64,000 nt of DNA from Lachnospiraceae bacterium (GTDB taxonomy: Bacteria; Bacillota; Clostridia; Lachnospirales; Lachnospiraceae): NCBI GenBank assembly GCA_015057835.1, contig SVDL01000001.1, positions 1 to 64,000 on the forward strand, written 5' to 3'. Below the pieces are notes generated by a model. The model made no database searches. It was not told the origin of the DNA and saw nothing but the letters and a program-made list of their open reading frames with translations. Position numbers and translations under genes: made by a program. This document shows positions 34,878 through 43,943 of the stretch, piece by piece (position 1 is the stretch's first letter; every line of letters starts with the position of its first letter).

Positions 34878-36474
34878 CCATATCCTCCAGGGCTTCCAGC
34901 CCTTTCTTCACGATCGGCCTGGAGTCGCCGTGCTTCACGAAGAGCATGGTGACAAATGCTGCCGCGACGAACAGCACCGCATAGGGGAACAGCACGGTCA
35001 TCCCCAGTTTATCCATGAGGAATCCGGAGAAGATCGGCGTCATGACCTGCGCGGCCATGGATGCCGTGTAGTAATATCCCGTATATCGTCCCACATCCGC
35101 GCCGGAGCACATCTCGACGACCATCGGGAACGAGTTGACGTTGATCGTCGCCCACGCGATCCCCGCCAGAGCGAACATCGCGTTCATGAGCATTGTCGGG
35201 GAATCCGCCCTCATAAATGCCGCGGTCCCGAACGCGGCAGCCAGCATGACGACGCCCGCCAGAATGGTCTTTTTCCGGCCGGCTTTCGAGGCGATCATGC
35301 CGACCGGCAGATAGGATACGATCGCAGCCGCCTGGGCAATGATCAGGGTGAGGTTATAATCTTTGTGCAGGATCGTGCTCGCGTAGACGGAATATTTGGA
35401 GGTCACGGCGTTGTAGCCGGCAAACCAAAGGACGATGGAAGCCAGGATAAATGCCATCGACCGCTTCTGCCCGGCACTCAGTTTTGCCCTTCCCGGCTCT
35501 TTTGCCGGGTTTTTCGCGTCCGCATTTCCGCTGCCGCTTTCCGCCGCCGCGTCCTCATTTTCCTCCTCATCAAGTCCGAACCGGCGGCTCTGCTCCTCCA
35601 TTTCCTTGACAAACTGCGGCTCACGCACCGTCAGCATGAAGATCAGGAGCGCGGCGAGCATCACTCCCGCGATCACGCAGAAATAGGTCATATAGCTCAT
35701 CATGGAATTGCGGACGGCGCTTGTCGCGAACACCATGCCGAGTACGAGCACAAGAATGCCTCCGGCGCTGCCCATCAGATTGATCACCGCATTGGCTTTT
35801 GAGCGCAATGGCTTCATCGTGACATCCGGCATGAGCGCCACTGCCGGCGAGCGGAACGTCGCCATGGAGATCAGGGCGATCAGAAGAAGCGCGATGAAGA
35901 TCACAAGAGTCCCCCTGTTTTCGGAGGAGATGCGCCGGATGACAGCATTCCGGGAGGGGACGACATACTTCGTGTAAGCAGGATTGGTCACTGCCTTCTC
36001 CTCTTCCACCGTCATGGAGCGGATCGCCGTGAATTCTTCTTTTGAAAATACATGCGACGGAATAAACGTCTCCCCGTCGGGCGTCAGAAGTTCCTGCTGC
36101 GCCGTCTCATCGTAGATCGCCTCCAGGGCGGCGGGGTCGTCGATCTTCGCGATGTCCCCGATCTGCTTCAGCTGCATGCCGTCGACGACGGACAGGCCGA
36201 CAAATGCCGCCACGGCCACGACCGTACCGAACAGAATATACGGCGTGCGTCTGCCCATGCGGGTCTTCGTGCGGTCCGAAAGCGCGCCGAACAGCGGGAG
36301 CATGAAAAGCGCGAGAATGTTGTCAAGCGCCATGATGACGCCCGAGACCGTCTGGGACATGCCGAACTTGTTCGTCAGGATCAGCGGGATCGTGTTGTCA
36401 TACGCCTGCCAGAAGGCGCAGATGAGGAAAAACGCGAAACCGACGCAGACGGTACGCTTATAATTGAGTTTCAT
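34867..36474 (-). CDS. MFS/GPH-type sugar transporter
   Basis: The protein has 535 residues and about 12 spans. The start NYKRTVCVGFAFFLICAFWQAYDNTIPLIL and the loop GALSDRTKTRMGRRTPYI resemble the glycoside-pentoside-hexuronide (GPH) and related sucrose carrier groups. Two large hydrophilic loops are present: an external one (about 100-185) and a cytoplasmic acidic one (about 295-345). ACGGAGGATCAGCC precedes the start. The neighbouring sugar-acid genes suggest a hexuronate, hexonate or glycoside substrate, but this is inference. Confidence 0.85.
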   Translation of the reverse strand: MKLNYKRTVCVGFAFFLICAFWQAYDNTIPLILTNKFGMSQTVSGVIMALDNILALFMLPLFGALSDRTKTRMGRRTPYILFGTVVAVAAFVGLSVVDGMQLKQIGDIAKIDDPAALEAIYDETAQQELLTPDGETFIPSHVFSKEEFTAIRSMTVEEEKAVTNPAYTKYVVPSRNAVIRRISSENRGTLVIFIALLLIALISMATFRSPAVALMPDVTMKPLRSKANAVINLMGSAGGILVLVLGMVFATSAVRNSMMSYMTYFCVIAGVMLAALLIFMLTVREPQFVKEMEEQSRRFGLDEEENEDAAAESGSGNADAKNPAKEPGRAKLSAGQKRSMAFILASIVLWFAGYNAVTSKYSVYASTILHKDYNLTLIIAQAAAIVSYLPVGMIASKAGRKKTILAGVVMLAAAFGTAAFMRADSPTMLMNAMFALAGIAWATINVNSFPMVVEMCSGADVGRYTGYYYTASMAAQVMTPIFSGFLMDKLGMTVLFPYAVLFVAAAFVTMLFVKHGDSRPIVKKGLEALEDMDAD

Positions 36475-36721
36475 GGCTGATCCTCCGTAAATAATGCATT
36501 TTTCGGGTTTGCAGGGATCTTACGTTTCTATTTTACTATGCCTTTGTGTTTTGGGCAAATACCGGCGCTGCCCGAAGATGTTTTTTCACGCGGTTCATCA
36601 ATTCCCGGTTTTCATTTACCCGATTTTTGCTATACTTTAAATGACAGTGCTGTCCGGATTACTCCCGTGAAGCATGATCTCCTGTTCATAACGGATCCAT
36701 CCCCGCCCGGAGGTAACAGAT

Positions 36722-37543
36722 ATGTCCAAAACCCTTACAAAGATCCTCGCCGCCGTTCCGGTGTGCGCCGCCGCAGCCGCAGGGGGCGGCATGCTCATGG
36801 TCGGTCCCGGAAAATATACCGCTAAAGCGGCCGAACCTTTTGCGCACCGCTATTTTGCCCACCGCGGGCTTTACAAAGAAGATCAGTCTGTTCCGGAGAA
36901 CTCCCTCAAGGCGTTCGGCCTTGCCGTGGAAAAAGGATATGGGATCGAGCTGGACATCCAGCTCTCCAAAGAAGGCGAAGTCGTCGTCATGCACGACGAC
37001 GATCTGAAGCGCGCCTGCGGTGTGGACCGCCCGGTATCGGACCTCACGCTCGCGGAATTAAAAGAACTCCGTCTTTTCGGAACGGAGGAACAGATCCCGC
37101 TCTTCTCGGAAGTCCTCGCCCTCGTGAACGGGGCGGTCCCCCTGATCGTGGAGCTGAAGAGCCAGGGTCCGCGCAACGCGGAGCTCTCTCTCAAAGCGAG
37201 AGACATGCTGTTCGCCTACCGGGGAGACTACTGTATCGAGAGCTTTGATCCCCGCATCGTCCGCTGGTTCCGCATGAACGCGCCGTGGATCTTCCGGGGA
37301 CAGCTCGCCTGCCCGAAAGAGTCGTATAATGACGATACGCCGGCAGCTGCCAAAGAGATCTTCAGCCGGTGCCTGTGCAATTTTTACGGAAGACCCCAGT
37401 TTATCGCCTATGAGGTCGGCCGGAAACCCGGATCGGTCCGCTTCGCGGAAGCGATGGGAGCTTTCCGGGTATGCTGGACGAGTCACGGAAAATATGACGA
37501 GAAGGATACGGACGCGGTCATTTTCGAACACTATCTGCCTTGA
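36722..37543 (+). CDS. Glycerophosphodiester phosphodiesterase
   Basis: The protein has 273 residues. An N-terminal hydrophobic segment (about 8-30) suggests membrane anchoring or export. The GDPD domain follows: FAHRGLY (catalytic His/Arg), PENSLKAF, GYGIELDIQ (metal Glu and Asp) and VMHDDDL (second His and Asp). It releases glycerol-3-phosphate from glycerophosphodiesters or lipid headgroups. GGAGGTAAC precedes the start. An extended -10 (TGCTATACT, about 36629-36637) lies upstream. It stands alone and ends before a bidirectional terminator. Confidence 0.92.
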   Translation: MSKTLTKILAAVPVCAAAAAGGGMLMVGPGKYTAKAAEPFAHRYFAHRGLYKEDQSVPENSLKAFGLAVEKGYGIELDIQLSKEGEVVVMHDDDLKRACGVDRPVSDLTLAELKELRLFGTEEQIPLFSEVLALVNGAVPLIVELKSQGPRNAELSLKARDMLFAYRGDYCIESFDPRIVRWFRMNAPWIFRGQLACPKESYNDDTPAAAKEIFSRCLCNFYGRPQFIAYEVGRKPGSVRFAEAMGAFRVCWTSHGKYDEKDTDAVIFEHYLP

Positions 37544-37564
37544 AGGCGTCTTCCCCAGACGGAT

Positions 37565-37605
37565 AAAAAAGCGGAAGCAGAGGTTTTCCTCCGCTTCCGC
37601 TTTTT
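37565..37605. terminator. Bidirectional terminator between glycerophosphodiesterase and the TCS operon
   Basis: An 8-bp GC stem (GCGGAAGC at 37571-37578 with GCTTCCGC at 37593-37600) is flanked by an A-tract and a T-tract, serving both convergent genes. Confidence 0.8.
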
Positions 37606-38561
37606 CATCCGTCCTTCTCCGGCATTTTGTATCCTTCTTCTTCCGCCGGGGGCTCCGTGACCTCCTCGTAATTTGCATCCGGAACCGGTTCCGGCTCTTC
37701 GTCGGAATCATGCTCAAACAGCTGTTCCGCGGACACGCCGTAATCCGCGAAATAGCCGGAACTCTCCGGAGAATTGAAAGCAAACATCCCGTCCGAGATG
37801 ATGACCGGAAGAGTAATGACTTCTCCCTCCCTCTCAAGTCCGACTGTAAGAATATAGGGTTCCTCCTTCCACAGAGCAGTGCCTGTGATATTCATTTCGT
37901 AATATCCGGCTATGCACCTGCTTATCATTTTCTCCAGCGTTTCATAATTCCATCCCGCATAGCCCGTGGTCCAGTCATTGACGGAAAGACATAATAATTT
38001 TCCGCTGTTCTCATCCAGAATGCCGGTGATGTCAAACCCGGCTTCCGAATAAAAGTCGCATACCCAGAGAATAAACGGATCCTGATCCGACCCGTTCACG
38101 GCCATTCCCGCATAAGCTTCCGCTTCCAGGTCTCCTGTCCGGAGCGCCTCGAGATAATAGCGGCAGACCGCCTCCGGGCCGTCTTCCTTCTTCGGAACAT
38201 CGCTGCCCGCGTTTTCGGAGCCCGCCGCGAAGGTCAGCATTTTTTCGATCTCTGCCTGCATCTCGCGCACCGCGGTCTCCCTGTTCATTTTCTGTCCGTT
38301 CTTCAGCTCGATAAAGCTGATCTCATCGTCGAAATTGCGGTGGATCGTCCGGAGCCTCTCCGCAAGGATCCTGTTTTCCGAGACAAAACGGACCTGCTCG
38401 GTCTCATAGCTCGACTTCCTGCCGGCCAGGGAGAGATCCTGCATTCCCGCCACGATACCGGGAATAAAATAGGCCAGGAACACAACGATGACGACCGCCG
38501 CGGCAATGAGATCGCGGATCAGTCTCCGGCGGATCTTTTCTCTGTCTGCGTCACTCTTCAT
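37605..38561 (-). CDS. Membrane-anchored protein of unknown function in a two-component operon
   Basis: The protein has 318 residues. A basic N-terminus precedes one membrane span (LIAAAVVIVVFLAYFIPGIVAG), then a probable coiled coil (about 45-110) and an extracytoplasmic domain with AVCRYYLEALRTGD and acidic Pro/Glu tail. No family is recognised. Its start overlaps the end of the histidine kinase gene by 11 bases, so it is coupled to it. It might sense or regulate at the surface, in the manner of YycH-like accessory proteins, but there is no sequence proof. Confidence 0.7.
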   Translation of the reverse strand: MKSDADREKIRRRLIRDLIAAAVVIVVFLAYFIPGIVAGMQDLSLAGRKSSYETEQVRFVSENRILAERLRTIHRNFDDEISFIELKNGQKMNRETAVREMQAEIEKMLTFAAGSENAGSDVPKKEDGPEAVCRYYLEALRTGDLEAEAYAGMAVNGSDQDPFILWVCDFYSEAGFDITGILDENSGKLLCLSVNDWTTGYAGWNYETLEKMISRCIAGYYEMNITGTALWKEEPYILTVGLEREGEVITLPVIISDGMFAFNSPESSGYFADYGVSAEQLFEHDSDEEPEPVPDANYEEVTEPPAEEEGYKMPEKDG

Positions 38562-40002
38562 CCGCCGTCACCTCCTTTGCCGGGATTCGTACATGGACCG
38601 TCGTTCCTTTTCCCGGTTCGCTTTCAAAATCCATCGTGCCGCCGTGCAGGGTGACGATCTTCTCGCAGAGCGCAAGTCCGAGTCCCGCGCTTCCCTCCTG
38701 TCTCGCCCGGGATTTGTCAACGCGGTAAAATGCCTCCGTGATATGTTTCACTTCCTCCGGCGCCATTCCCCTGCCGGTATCCGCGACAGCAAAATGCCAT
38801 TGTCCGCCTTCTGATTTTGCCCCGATAAACGCCCTGCCGCCGTCCGGCATCGCTTTTCTCGCATTATCGAGGAGATTGATGAGAAGGGTGCGGAAGAGAT
38901 CCGGCTCGAGGGCGCATTTTCCCTCTCCGCAGGACGCGGTGATCGTAATTCCCGCTTTGTCAAATACAGGTTTCAGATGCTCCGCGATATCCCCGATGAG
39001 CTCTTTCGGAGAAACGGTCTGGAGCACGATCTCATTTTTGTCCGCGACGAACAGATCCAGAAGTTTCAGCGACATGTTCTCGAGCCGCTTTCCCTCGGAG
39101 AAAATGTAGTCCACTGCATCCGCCTGTTCCTCCGGCGTGAGCGCCTGGGAGCGGAGCAGGTCCGCATAGCCGATGATAGACGTCATGGGGGTTTTCAGCT
39201 CATGGGTAAAGGCTCCCATGAACTGTTCCTTGCGCTCCCCTTCTTCCCGGATCCGGCTGATATTTTCCTCGAGATTCTCCGCCATCCGGTCAAAGTCGCG
39301 GGAGAGCCTGCCGATCTCGTCTTCGCTGCCTATGTTGGTCCGATAGGAGAGATTTCCGGACGCGATCTCCCGGCTCGCCCGGGAAAGTTTCCGGAGGGAT
39401 CTCGTCACGACCGTCGACGTCAGATAGGAAAGCCCCGCCGCGAGCAGAATGAGCGCGATATAGATCCTGCCGAAAAGAGTTCTCTGCTGGGCTCTCACGC
39501 GGTAGACCGCTTCCAGGTCGCTGGCGATCTGCAGGATATACGCGTCATCGCCGATCGACAGCGTCGATGTCGTGAAAAGACGCGGCCGCGCCGCCCTTGC
39601 AGCCGGATAGTGCACGGTGATCCCGCCTGCCGACGCCGCGGAGAAGGGTTCCGGAAAATCCCCCGTATTCCCCTTTGTAAAAACAGGGCCTTGTCCGGCA
39701 TTTTCCCCGGCGCTCTCTTCTTCCGTCTGCGCCTCCGCCCGCAGAAGACGAACGGCGTCAAAAGAACTCCGGTCCGAGATCTTCTGAAGGGTGTCCGTGA
39801 GTTCCTCTTCATTGAACCAGGACTGGCCCTCGCCGACCATCTCCAGCATCCGGAGCGTAAGGCGGGTGTTTCCCACCGCCTCCTCTTCTTCTTTTTCAAT
39901 GGAAATATTAAAAGACGCGCTGATCAGCGCCGCCCCGCCGATGCTGAAAAGCACGGCGATCACGGCGATCATGCTCAGAGTTATGCGCAGCCGGAAGCTC
40001 AT
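38551..40002 (-). CDS. Sensor histidine kinase
   Basis: The protein has 483 residues: a first membrane span (about 8-30), an external domain (about 31-172), a second span (about 178-200), HAMP (about 200-255), HisKA with FTHELKTPMTS (phosphorylated His about 267), and a HATPase_c domain with NLLDNARKA, DTGRGMAPEE and GSAGLGLAL. It is a classical transmembrane kinase. It overlaps the response regulator by 4 bases (ATGA) and the downstream membrane protein by 11. The stimulus is unknown. Confidence 0.95.
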   Translation of the reverse strand: MSFRLRITLSMIAVIAVLFSIGGAALISASFNISIEKEEEEAVGNTRLTLRMLEMVGEGQSWFNEEELTDTLQKISDRSSFDAVRLLRAEAQTEEESAGENAGQGPVFTKGNTGDFPEPFSAASAGGITVHYPAARAARPRLFTTSTLSIGDDAYILQIASDLEAVYRVRAQQRTLFGRIYIALILLAAGLSYLTSTVVTRSLRKLSRASREIASGNLSYRTNIGSEDEIGRLSRDFDRMAENLEENISRIREEGERKEQFMGAFTHELKTPMTSIIGYADLLRSQALTPEEQADAVDYIFSEGKRLENMSLKLLDLFVADKNEIVLQTVSPKELIGDIAEHLKPVFDKAGITITASCGEGKCALEPDLFRTLLINLLDNARKAMPDGGRAFIGAKSEGGQWHFAVADTGRGMAPEEVKHITEAFYRVDKSRARQEGSAGLGLALCEKIVTLHGGTMDFESEPGKGTTVHVRIPAKEVTADEE

Positions 40003-40658
40003 CTGGGCACTTCCAGCCGGTAACCGACTTTATTGACGGCCTGCAGTTCCTTTTCAAGGCCCGCTTTTTTGCGGAGCCTCTGGACATGCAGGTCCACGGT
40101 CTTGCTGCCGAACTGCATTTCTCCTCCCCAGACCCGCTCGTAGATCGTCTCGCGGTAGAGCGCGGTGTTGGGCGTGCGCAGGAACAGGAGCAGCAGTTCA
40201 TATTCTTTCGGCGTCAGCGGTATTTCTTCCCCGCCGCGCGTTACTTTCATCATGGAAACATCCACCGTGAGATCCCCAAAGGTAAAGATCTCCTCCGTCT
40301 TTTTATAGCGCCGCAGCACCACTTCGACCCTCGCGAGCAGCTCCGCGATCTCAAATGGCTTGACGATGTAGTCCTCCGCCCCCATTTTCAGCCCTTTGAC
40401 CCGGTCGTTGACCGCGTTTTTCGCCGTCAGGAAAATCACCGGGATCTCGAGCGGCCGGATGTACTCCATGAGTTCAAAGCCGTCAATTCCGGGCAGCATC
40501 ACATCCAGCAGGATCAGATCGTACCGGTTCTCGTCGATCTTATCCGCCGCTTCACTTCCGTCTTCCGCCGTATCGCAGAAGTAGCCGGCATTTTTGAGGC
40601 TGATCCGGATCAGGTTCCGGATCGGCTTTTCATCTTCCACTATCAGAATTCGTATCAA
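39999..40658 (-). CDS. OmpR-family response regulator
   Basis: The protein has about 219 residues. The receiver domain has the acidic pair in VEDEKP, the phospho-acceptor Asp about D52 (LILLDVMLPG), Thr about 78 and Lys about 100 (YIVKPF). The C-terminal winged helix (about 128-219) has LTPKEYELLLLF and VDLHVQRLRKK. The TTG start at 40658 is preferred because AAGGAG lies 7 bases upstream and the N-terminus then matches the family; an ATG at 40715 would add 19 residues. It is the first gene of the operon with the kinase and membrane protein. Confidence 0.94.
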   Translation of the reverse strand: MIRILIVEDEKPIRNLIRISLKNAGYFCDTAEDGSEAADKIDENRYDLILLDVMLPGIDGFELMEYIRPLEIPVIFLTAKNAVNDRVKGLKMGAEDYIVKPFEIAELLARVEVVLRRYKKTEEIFTFGDLTVDVSMMKVTRGGEEIPLTPKEYELLLLFLRTPNTALYRETIYERVWGGEMQFGSKTVDLHVQRLRKKAGLEKELQAVNKVGYRLEVPR

Positions 40659-40681
40659 ATCAGTCTCCTTCCGGGGGCAGC

Positions 40682-40887
40682 GGGTCCAGGGGACGGTTCT
40701 CTTTGGCCTCTCCAATCGCCACTCTCATTCTCTCTCGCTCGGGCGTCGTCCCCCGGAGCCCAGGCAGAAAGCAGTTCCGGCCGGAAGACAAGCGTCTCCG
40801 GGCTCCTTTGGCAAAAGTCGCTCGAGAGAACGAGAGTGGCTGTTTCGGAATGTGAAGGGGCCAAAGAGAACCGCCCCCCCTGGGCCC
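40682..40887 (-). repeat. Core-palindrome element, copy 3, nested in GGGGACGG arms
   Basis: Read on the minus strand, the left core is at 40797-40812 and the right core at 40743-40761, identical to the other copies, with GACGCTTGT next to the left core. The middle stem is CACTCTCATTCTCTCTCG with its near-complement (40833 region). The outermost stem is GGGACGGTTCTCTTTGGCC (about 40690-40708) pairing with 40859-40877. This shows the GGGGACGG repeat as an inverted pair around the core. It lies between the pmbA end and the response regulator start. Confidence 0.75.
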
Positions 40888-40941
40888 GTCCCATCCGGCA
40901 TGATCCTACATCGGAGCGGCATCGAAAAAGCATCAGTGCTT

Positions 40942-42243
40942 TTACTTGCCGCTCACCGTGACGCCGTCAAAAGCGATATAGGGCACCACCGAGCTCCCGT
41001 TCTCCTGCACTTCCGAGCTGACCGCCCGCAGTTTATGCAGCATCTCGTGGAGGTTCGCGCTGACCATGGTCTCGGACAGCGCTTTTGTGATCTTTCCGTC
41101 CTCGATGAGGAAACTGTTCTTCGCGACGCCGGAAAATTCGCCGTTCGCGGTGGGCCGCCCGCCGGAAAATCTTCCGATGACGATGCCGCGGCTGATCCCC
41201 CCGATGATCCCCGCAAGAGGCGTATCCCCCGGTTCGCAGATAATGGATCCCGAGGTATTGCCGCTGCGCTGTTTTCCCGTTTTGTTCGCGCCGTACTGGC
41301 TGAGCACAAAGCTCTTCAGCACGCCGTTCCGGATGACGTCGAAATCTTCCGCCGGAAATCCCTCCGAAGTATATCTTGTCCCGCACACAATCCTCGGGTC
41401 ATTCGGGGCGAGCGAGAAGGAAAATGCCGGCGACGCCACCTCCTGCCCGATCTTTTCTTTCCAAATGCTGGTCCCCTCGATCAGGGCGCGGTCCGAAATA
41501 AACTGGCTGAGGATCGTATCAAATACGACTTCCCGGAGGCACTCGGGGGTAAATACGACCGTTCCCGTAAATTTCCCGTCCATCGGTTCCGGACAGGCCT
41601 GCGCCTCCGTGTCCGTGAGTTCCTTCTCCGTCATGGCGCACTCGATAAACGGCTTGTCCAGGTTGTCGAGTCTTCCGGAGGAACCATAGGTGTGGGAACT
41701 CTTATCGCCCTCCTGCGCCGAGTATCCGACGTAAAATTCATAGGACCCGTAGACTGTCTCATAAGACGTTCCGTACGAATTGCAGTAAATGATCCGCCCC
41801 GACTCATGATCCGTGATCATCTGATCGATGACCAGCTTCGGGAAGCGCTCCCCGATGGTCGTGAGCAGTTCTTTCGTCCTTTCGAAGAGCTTCTCCGTAT
41901 CGCACTCCGGGCAGCCTTTCACGAAGCTCTTTTTTGTGCCGCTTTTGTCAAATTCCCACGCGTCGTCCGGCGCGGCGCTTTCGGCCGCCGCCGCGGCATC
42001 CGACACGGCCTGCCGGAGGGATTCCTCATCGAACCGGTTGACGCCCACCGCGCCCTGCCGTCCGTCTTTGAGGACCGTAACGGATACACTCTGGTCAAAA
42101 AGGGTCCTCATCAGGGAAAATGCGCCGCCGTCCACATTAAATTCTTTCGTTTCGCTCTCGCGCACACTGCACTGGGCCGCGTCCGCTCCCGCCTCTTTGG
42201 CAAATGCCAGCACCCTGCCGGCGATCTCTCTCAGTTTATCCAT
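40942..42243 (-). CDS. pmbA: TldE/PmbA-like subunit of a TldD/TldE-type protease
   Basis: The protein has 433 residues. It has the PmbA/TldE start (AFAKEAGADAAQCSV, later VSVTVLKDGRQGAVGVNRFDEE) and a C-terminal beta-sandwich, and it lacks the HExxxH zinc motif that its partner carries. In known systems TldD and TldE form a heterodimeric metalloprotease that degrades unfolded or modified peptides. It follows tldD on the same strand with an 80-base gap that contains a hairpin repeat. Confidence 0.92.
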   Translation of the reverse strand: MDKLREIAGRVLAFAKEAGADAAQCSVRESETKEFNVDGGAFSLMRTLFDQSVSVTVLKDGRQGAVGVNRFDEESLRQAVSDAAAAAESAAPDDAWEFDKSGTKKSFVKGCPECDTEKLFERTKELLTTIGERFPKLVIDQMITDHESGRIIYCNSYGTSYETVYGSYEFYVGYSAQEGDKSSHTYGSSGRLDNLDKPFIECAMTEKELTDTEAQACPEPMDGKFTGTVVFTPECLREVVFDTILSQFISDRALIEGTSIWKEKIGQEVASPAFSFSLAPNDPRIVCGTRYTSEGFPAEDFDVIRNGVLKSFVLSQYGANKTGKQRSGNTSGSIICEPGDTPLAGIIGGISRGIVIGRFSGGRPTANGEFSGVAKNSFLIEDGKITKALSETMVSANLHEMLHKLRAVSSEVQENGSSVVPYIAFDGVTVSGK

Positions 42244-42270
42244 ACTGTTAAGCTCCTATATCTCTAAATG

Positions 42271-42300
42271 GAAAAAGTGCCCGACACTTTTCTGAACACG
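42271..42300. repeat. AAAAGTGC hairpin repeat, copy 1
   Basis: AAAAGTG-CCCGA-CACTTTT forms a 7-bp hairpin followed by CTGAACACG. A near-identical 30-base copy lies inside the repeat element at 60401-60430. A second small hairpin (GCCCG-TCTT-CGGGC) follows. It lies in the tldD-pmbA gap. Confidence 0.65.
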
Positions 42301-42323
42301 CCCGTCTTCCGGGCAGAGACCTT

Positions 42324-43709
42324 TTACCTTCCGCCGATGGTAATGCGGCACCGGAGAGCCGGTCCGCCCATGCCCACCGGCATCGGCTGTTTCTTGCCGC
42401 AGAATCCGGAGCTCATCCAGACCATCTCGTCACTGACCATATCCACGGTCTTCAGCATATCGAAGGCGATCCCCGAAACCGTCGTGTCGAGCAATGCTCT
42501 CCCGAGTTTTCCGTTTTTGATCTCGTAGCCGAGACTCACGCCGAACATGAATTCCCCGGTGGTATCCGCCTCGCCGTTCGTCGAGCTGATCAGGTAGTAC
42601 CCGTCGTCGATCGAGGCGATCATGTCTTCCAGTTTATCTTTGCCCGGATGGACTGCCGTATTGCGCATGCGGATCAGGGGTTCGTCCGAAAACAGGAATC
42701 CCCTGGCGTTGCCCTTCGGTTCCATGCCGAAATGCTGCGCCGTCTCCCTGCTGTTCATGTATCCCGTGAGGATCCCGTCCTTAATGAGGACCGCGTCCTC
42801 CGCTTTCGTCCCCTCATCATCCGCGAATACCGGCAGCGGCGCCCGCTCTCCGAATGCGGTATGGGCAAAATCCGTCATCGTCACGAGATCGCTGGCGACC
42901 CGTTTTCCGAGCATTCTGGCAGCGACGGAACCGCCCAGCACGATATCCGCCTCGACAGTGTGGCCGACCGCCTCGTGCGCCAGCATTCCCGTCATCATGC
43001 CTCCCAGGATGACCGTCTTCTCGCCCGCTTCCGCGTAGACGCCCTCCCTCTTCTGCATGATCTTCTCATGGAGCCGGTCCACGACCGGATAAAGCTGTGC
43101 GGGATCTTTGAATACTTCTCCGAAGGTCCCCTCTCCGCCGGGCGCCTCAAAGAGTTCCACCGGCTGACCCGACGGGGTCTCCGCGCTCAGGATAATAAAG
43201 ACGTAGGACCGTGGGATCAGCGTGTGGGCGTCGATCCCGTCCGAGGTGACCAGATCCTTTTCCATGGAATCTTCATACGCCACCACCGTCCGGCTGGCGA
43301 GATCCTTATATGTCCTGTCAATGTAGGCATCCAGTTCACGGACAAAGTCGATATAGATCTTCTGGTCGGCATTTTCGATATCATTTGCCGTGACGATCTT
43401 CGTATAGGGCAAATGAGGAAGCGCCGGCTTTCCTTTCCGGACATGCCCGTCCATGAAGGCGGCATTTTCCGAAGCTGCTCTCAGCACGGCCTCCGCCGCG
43501 TCCCCGGAGAGCTCCGCCATGGACGAAAATCCGTAGGTCCCGTTTTTATAGACTCTCGCTGACACGCCGGAGATCTCGGTCCGGGTGTTTCCGAGAAGAT
43601 TCCCCTGCACACAGGTCACTCTGCGGGTGCGGGAATTCTGCGCCCGCAGCTCCGTGTGGGCGCCGGACAGAAAAAGCTGTTTTTTAGGGGTAATGATATC
43701 TGCGATCAT
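42324..43709 (-). CDS. tldD: TldD-family zinc metalloprotease
   Basis: The protein has 461 residues. The zinc motif HEAVGH (in LAHEAVGHTVEAD) and the GTKAEDAVLIKDGILTGYMN and GNARGFLF segments are typical of TldD. It likely forms the catalytic subunit with the PmbA-like protein encoded next. Its role, such as peptide maturation or clearance, is not shown by the context: no RiPP precursor or modification gene is adjacent. The gene begins 156 bases from the divergent aldolase gene region. Confidence 0.93.
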   Translation of the reverse strand: MIADIITPKKQLFLSGAHTELRAQNSRTRRVTCVQGNLLGNTRTEISGVSARVYKNGTYGFSSMAELSGDAAEAVLRAASENAAFMDGHVRKGKPALPHLPYTKIVTANDIENADQKIYIDFVRELDAYIDRTYKDLASRTVVAYEDSMEKDLVTSDGIDAHTLIPRSYVFIILSAETPSGQPVELFEAPGGEGTFGEVFKDPAQLYPVVDRLHEKIMQKREGVYAEAGEKTVILGGMMTGMLAHEAVGHTVEADIVLGGSVAARMLGKRVASDLVTMTDFAHTAFGERAPLPVFADDEGTKAEDAVLIKDGILTGYMNSRETAQHFGMEPKGNARGFLFSDEPLIRMRNTAVHPGKDKLEDMIASIDDGYYLISSTNGEADTTGEFMFGVSLGYEIKNGKLGRALLDTTVSGIAFDMLKTVDMVSDEMVWMSSGFCGKKQPMPVGMGGPALRCRITIGGR

Positions 43710-43943
43710 AGTTCATTTCCTCCTGGATTTCATTTTCTATAGAAGGTATTGTAACATAGCGCGGCAAAAGCATCATCTGTCTTCTGCCTTAAGGACTTTA
43801 CAAACCCGGAATTTTACCGGATAATGACGCTGTAGACCGCATCAGTAAGCGGTATCTCCGGATGTTTGAAGAATTATCCGCGGACGGAACCCGTTTTTCG
43901 CATCCATACCGCGGACCAGCTGCAGAAAGAGGGAAAAAAGGGA

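Noticed and set aside
40942..43709. RiPP or microcin locus around tldD/pmbA
   Set aside because: No precursor peptide, modification enzyme or exporter was found nearby, so a housekeeping protease role is more likely.
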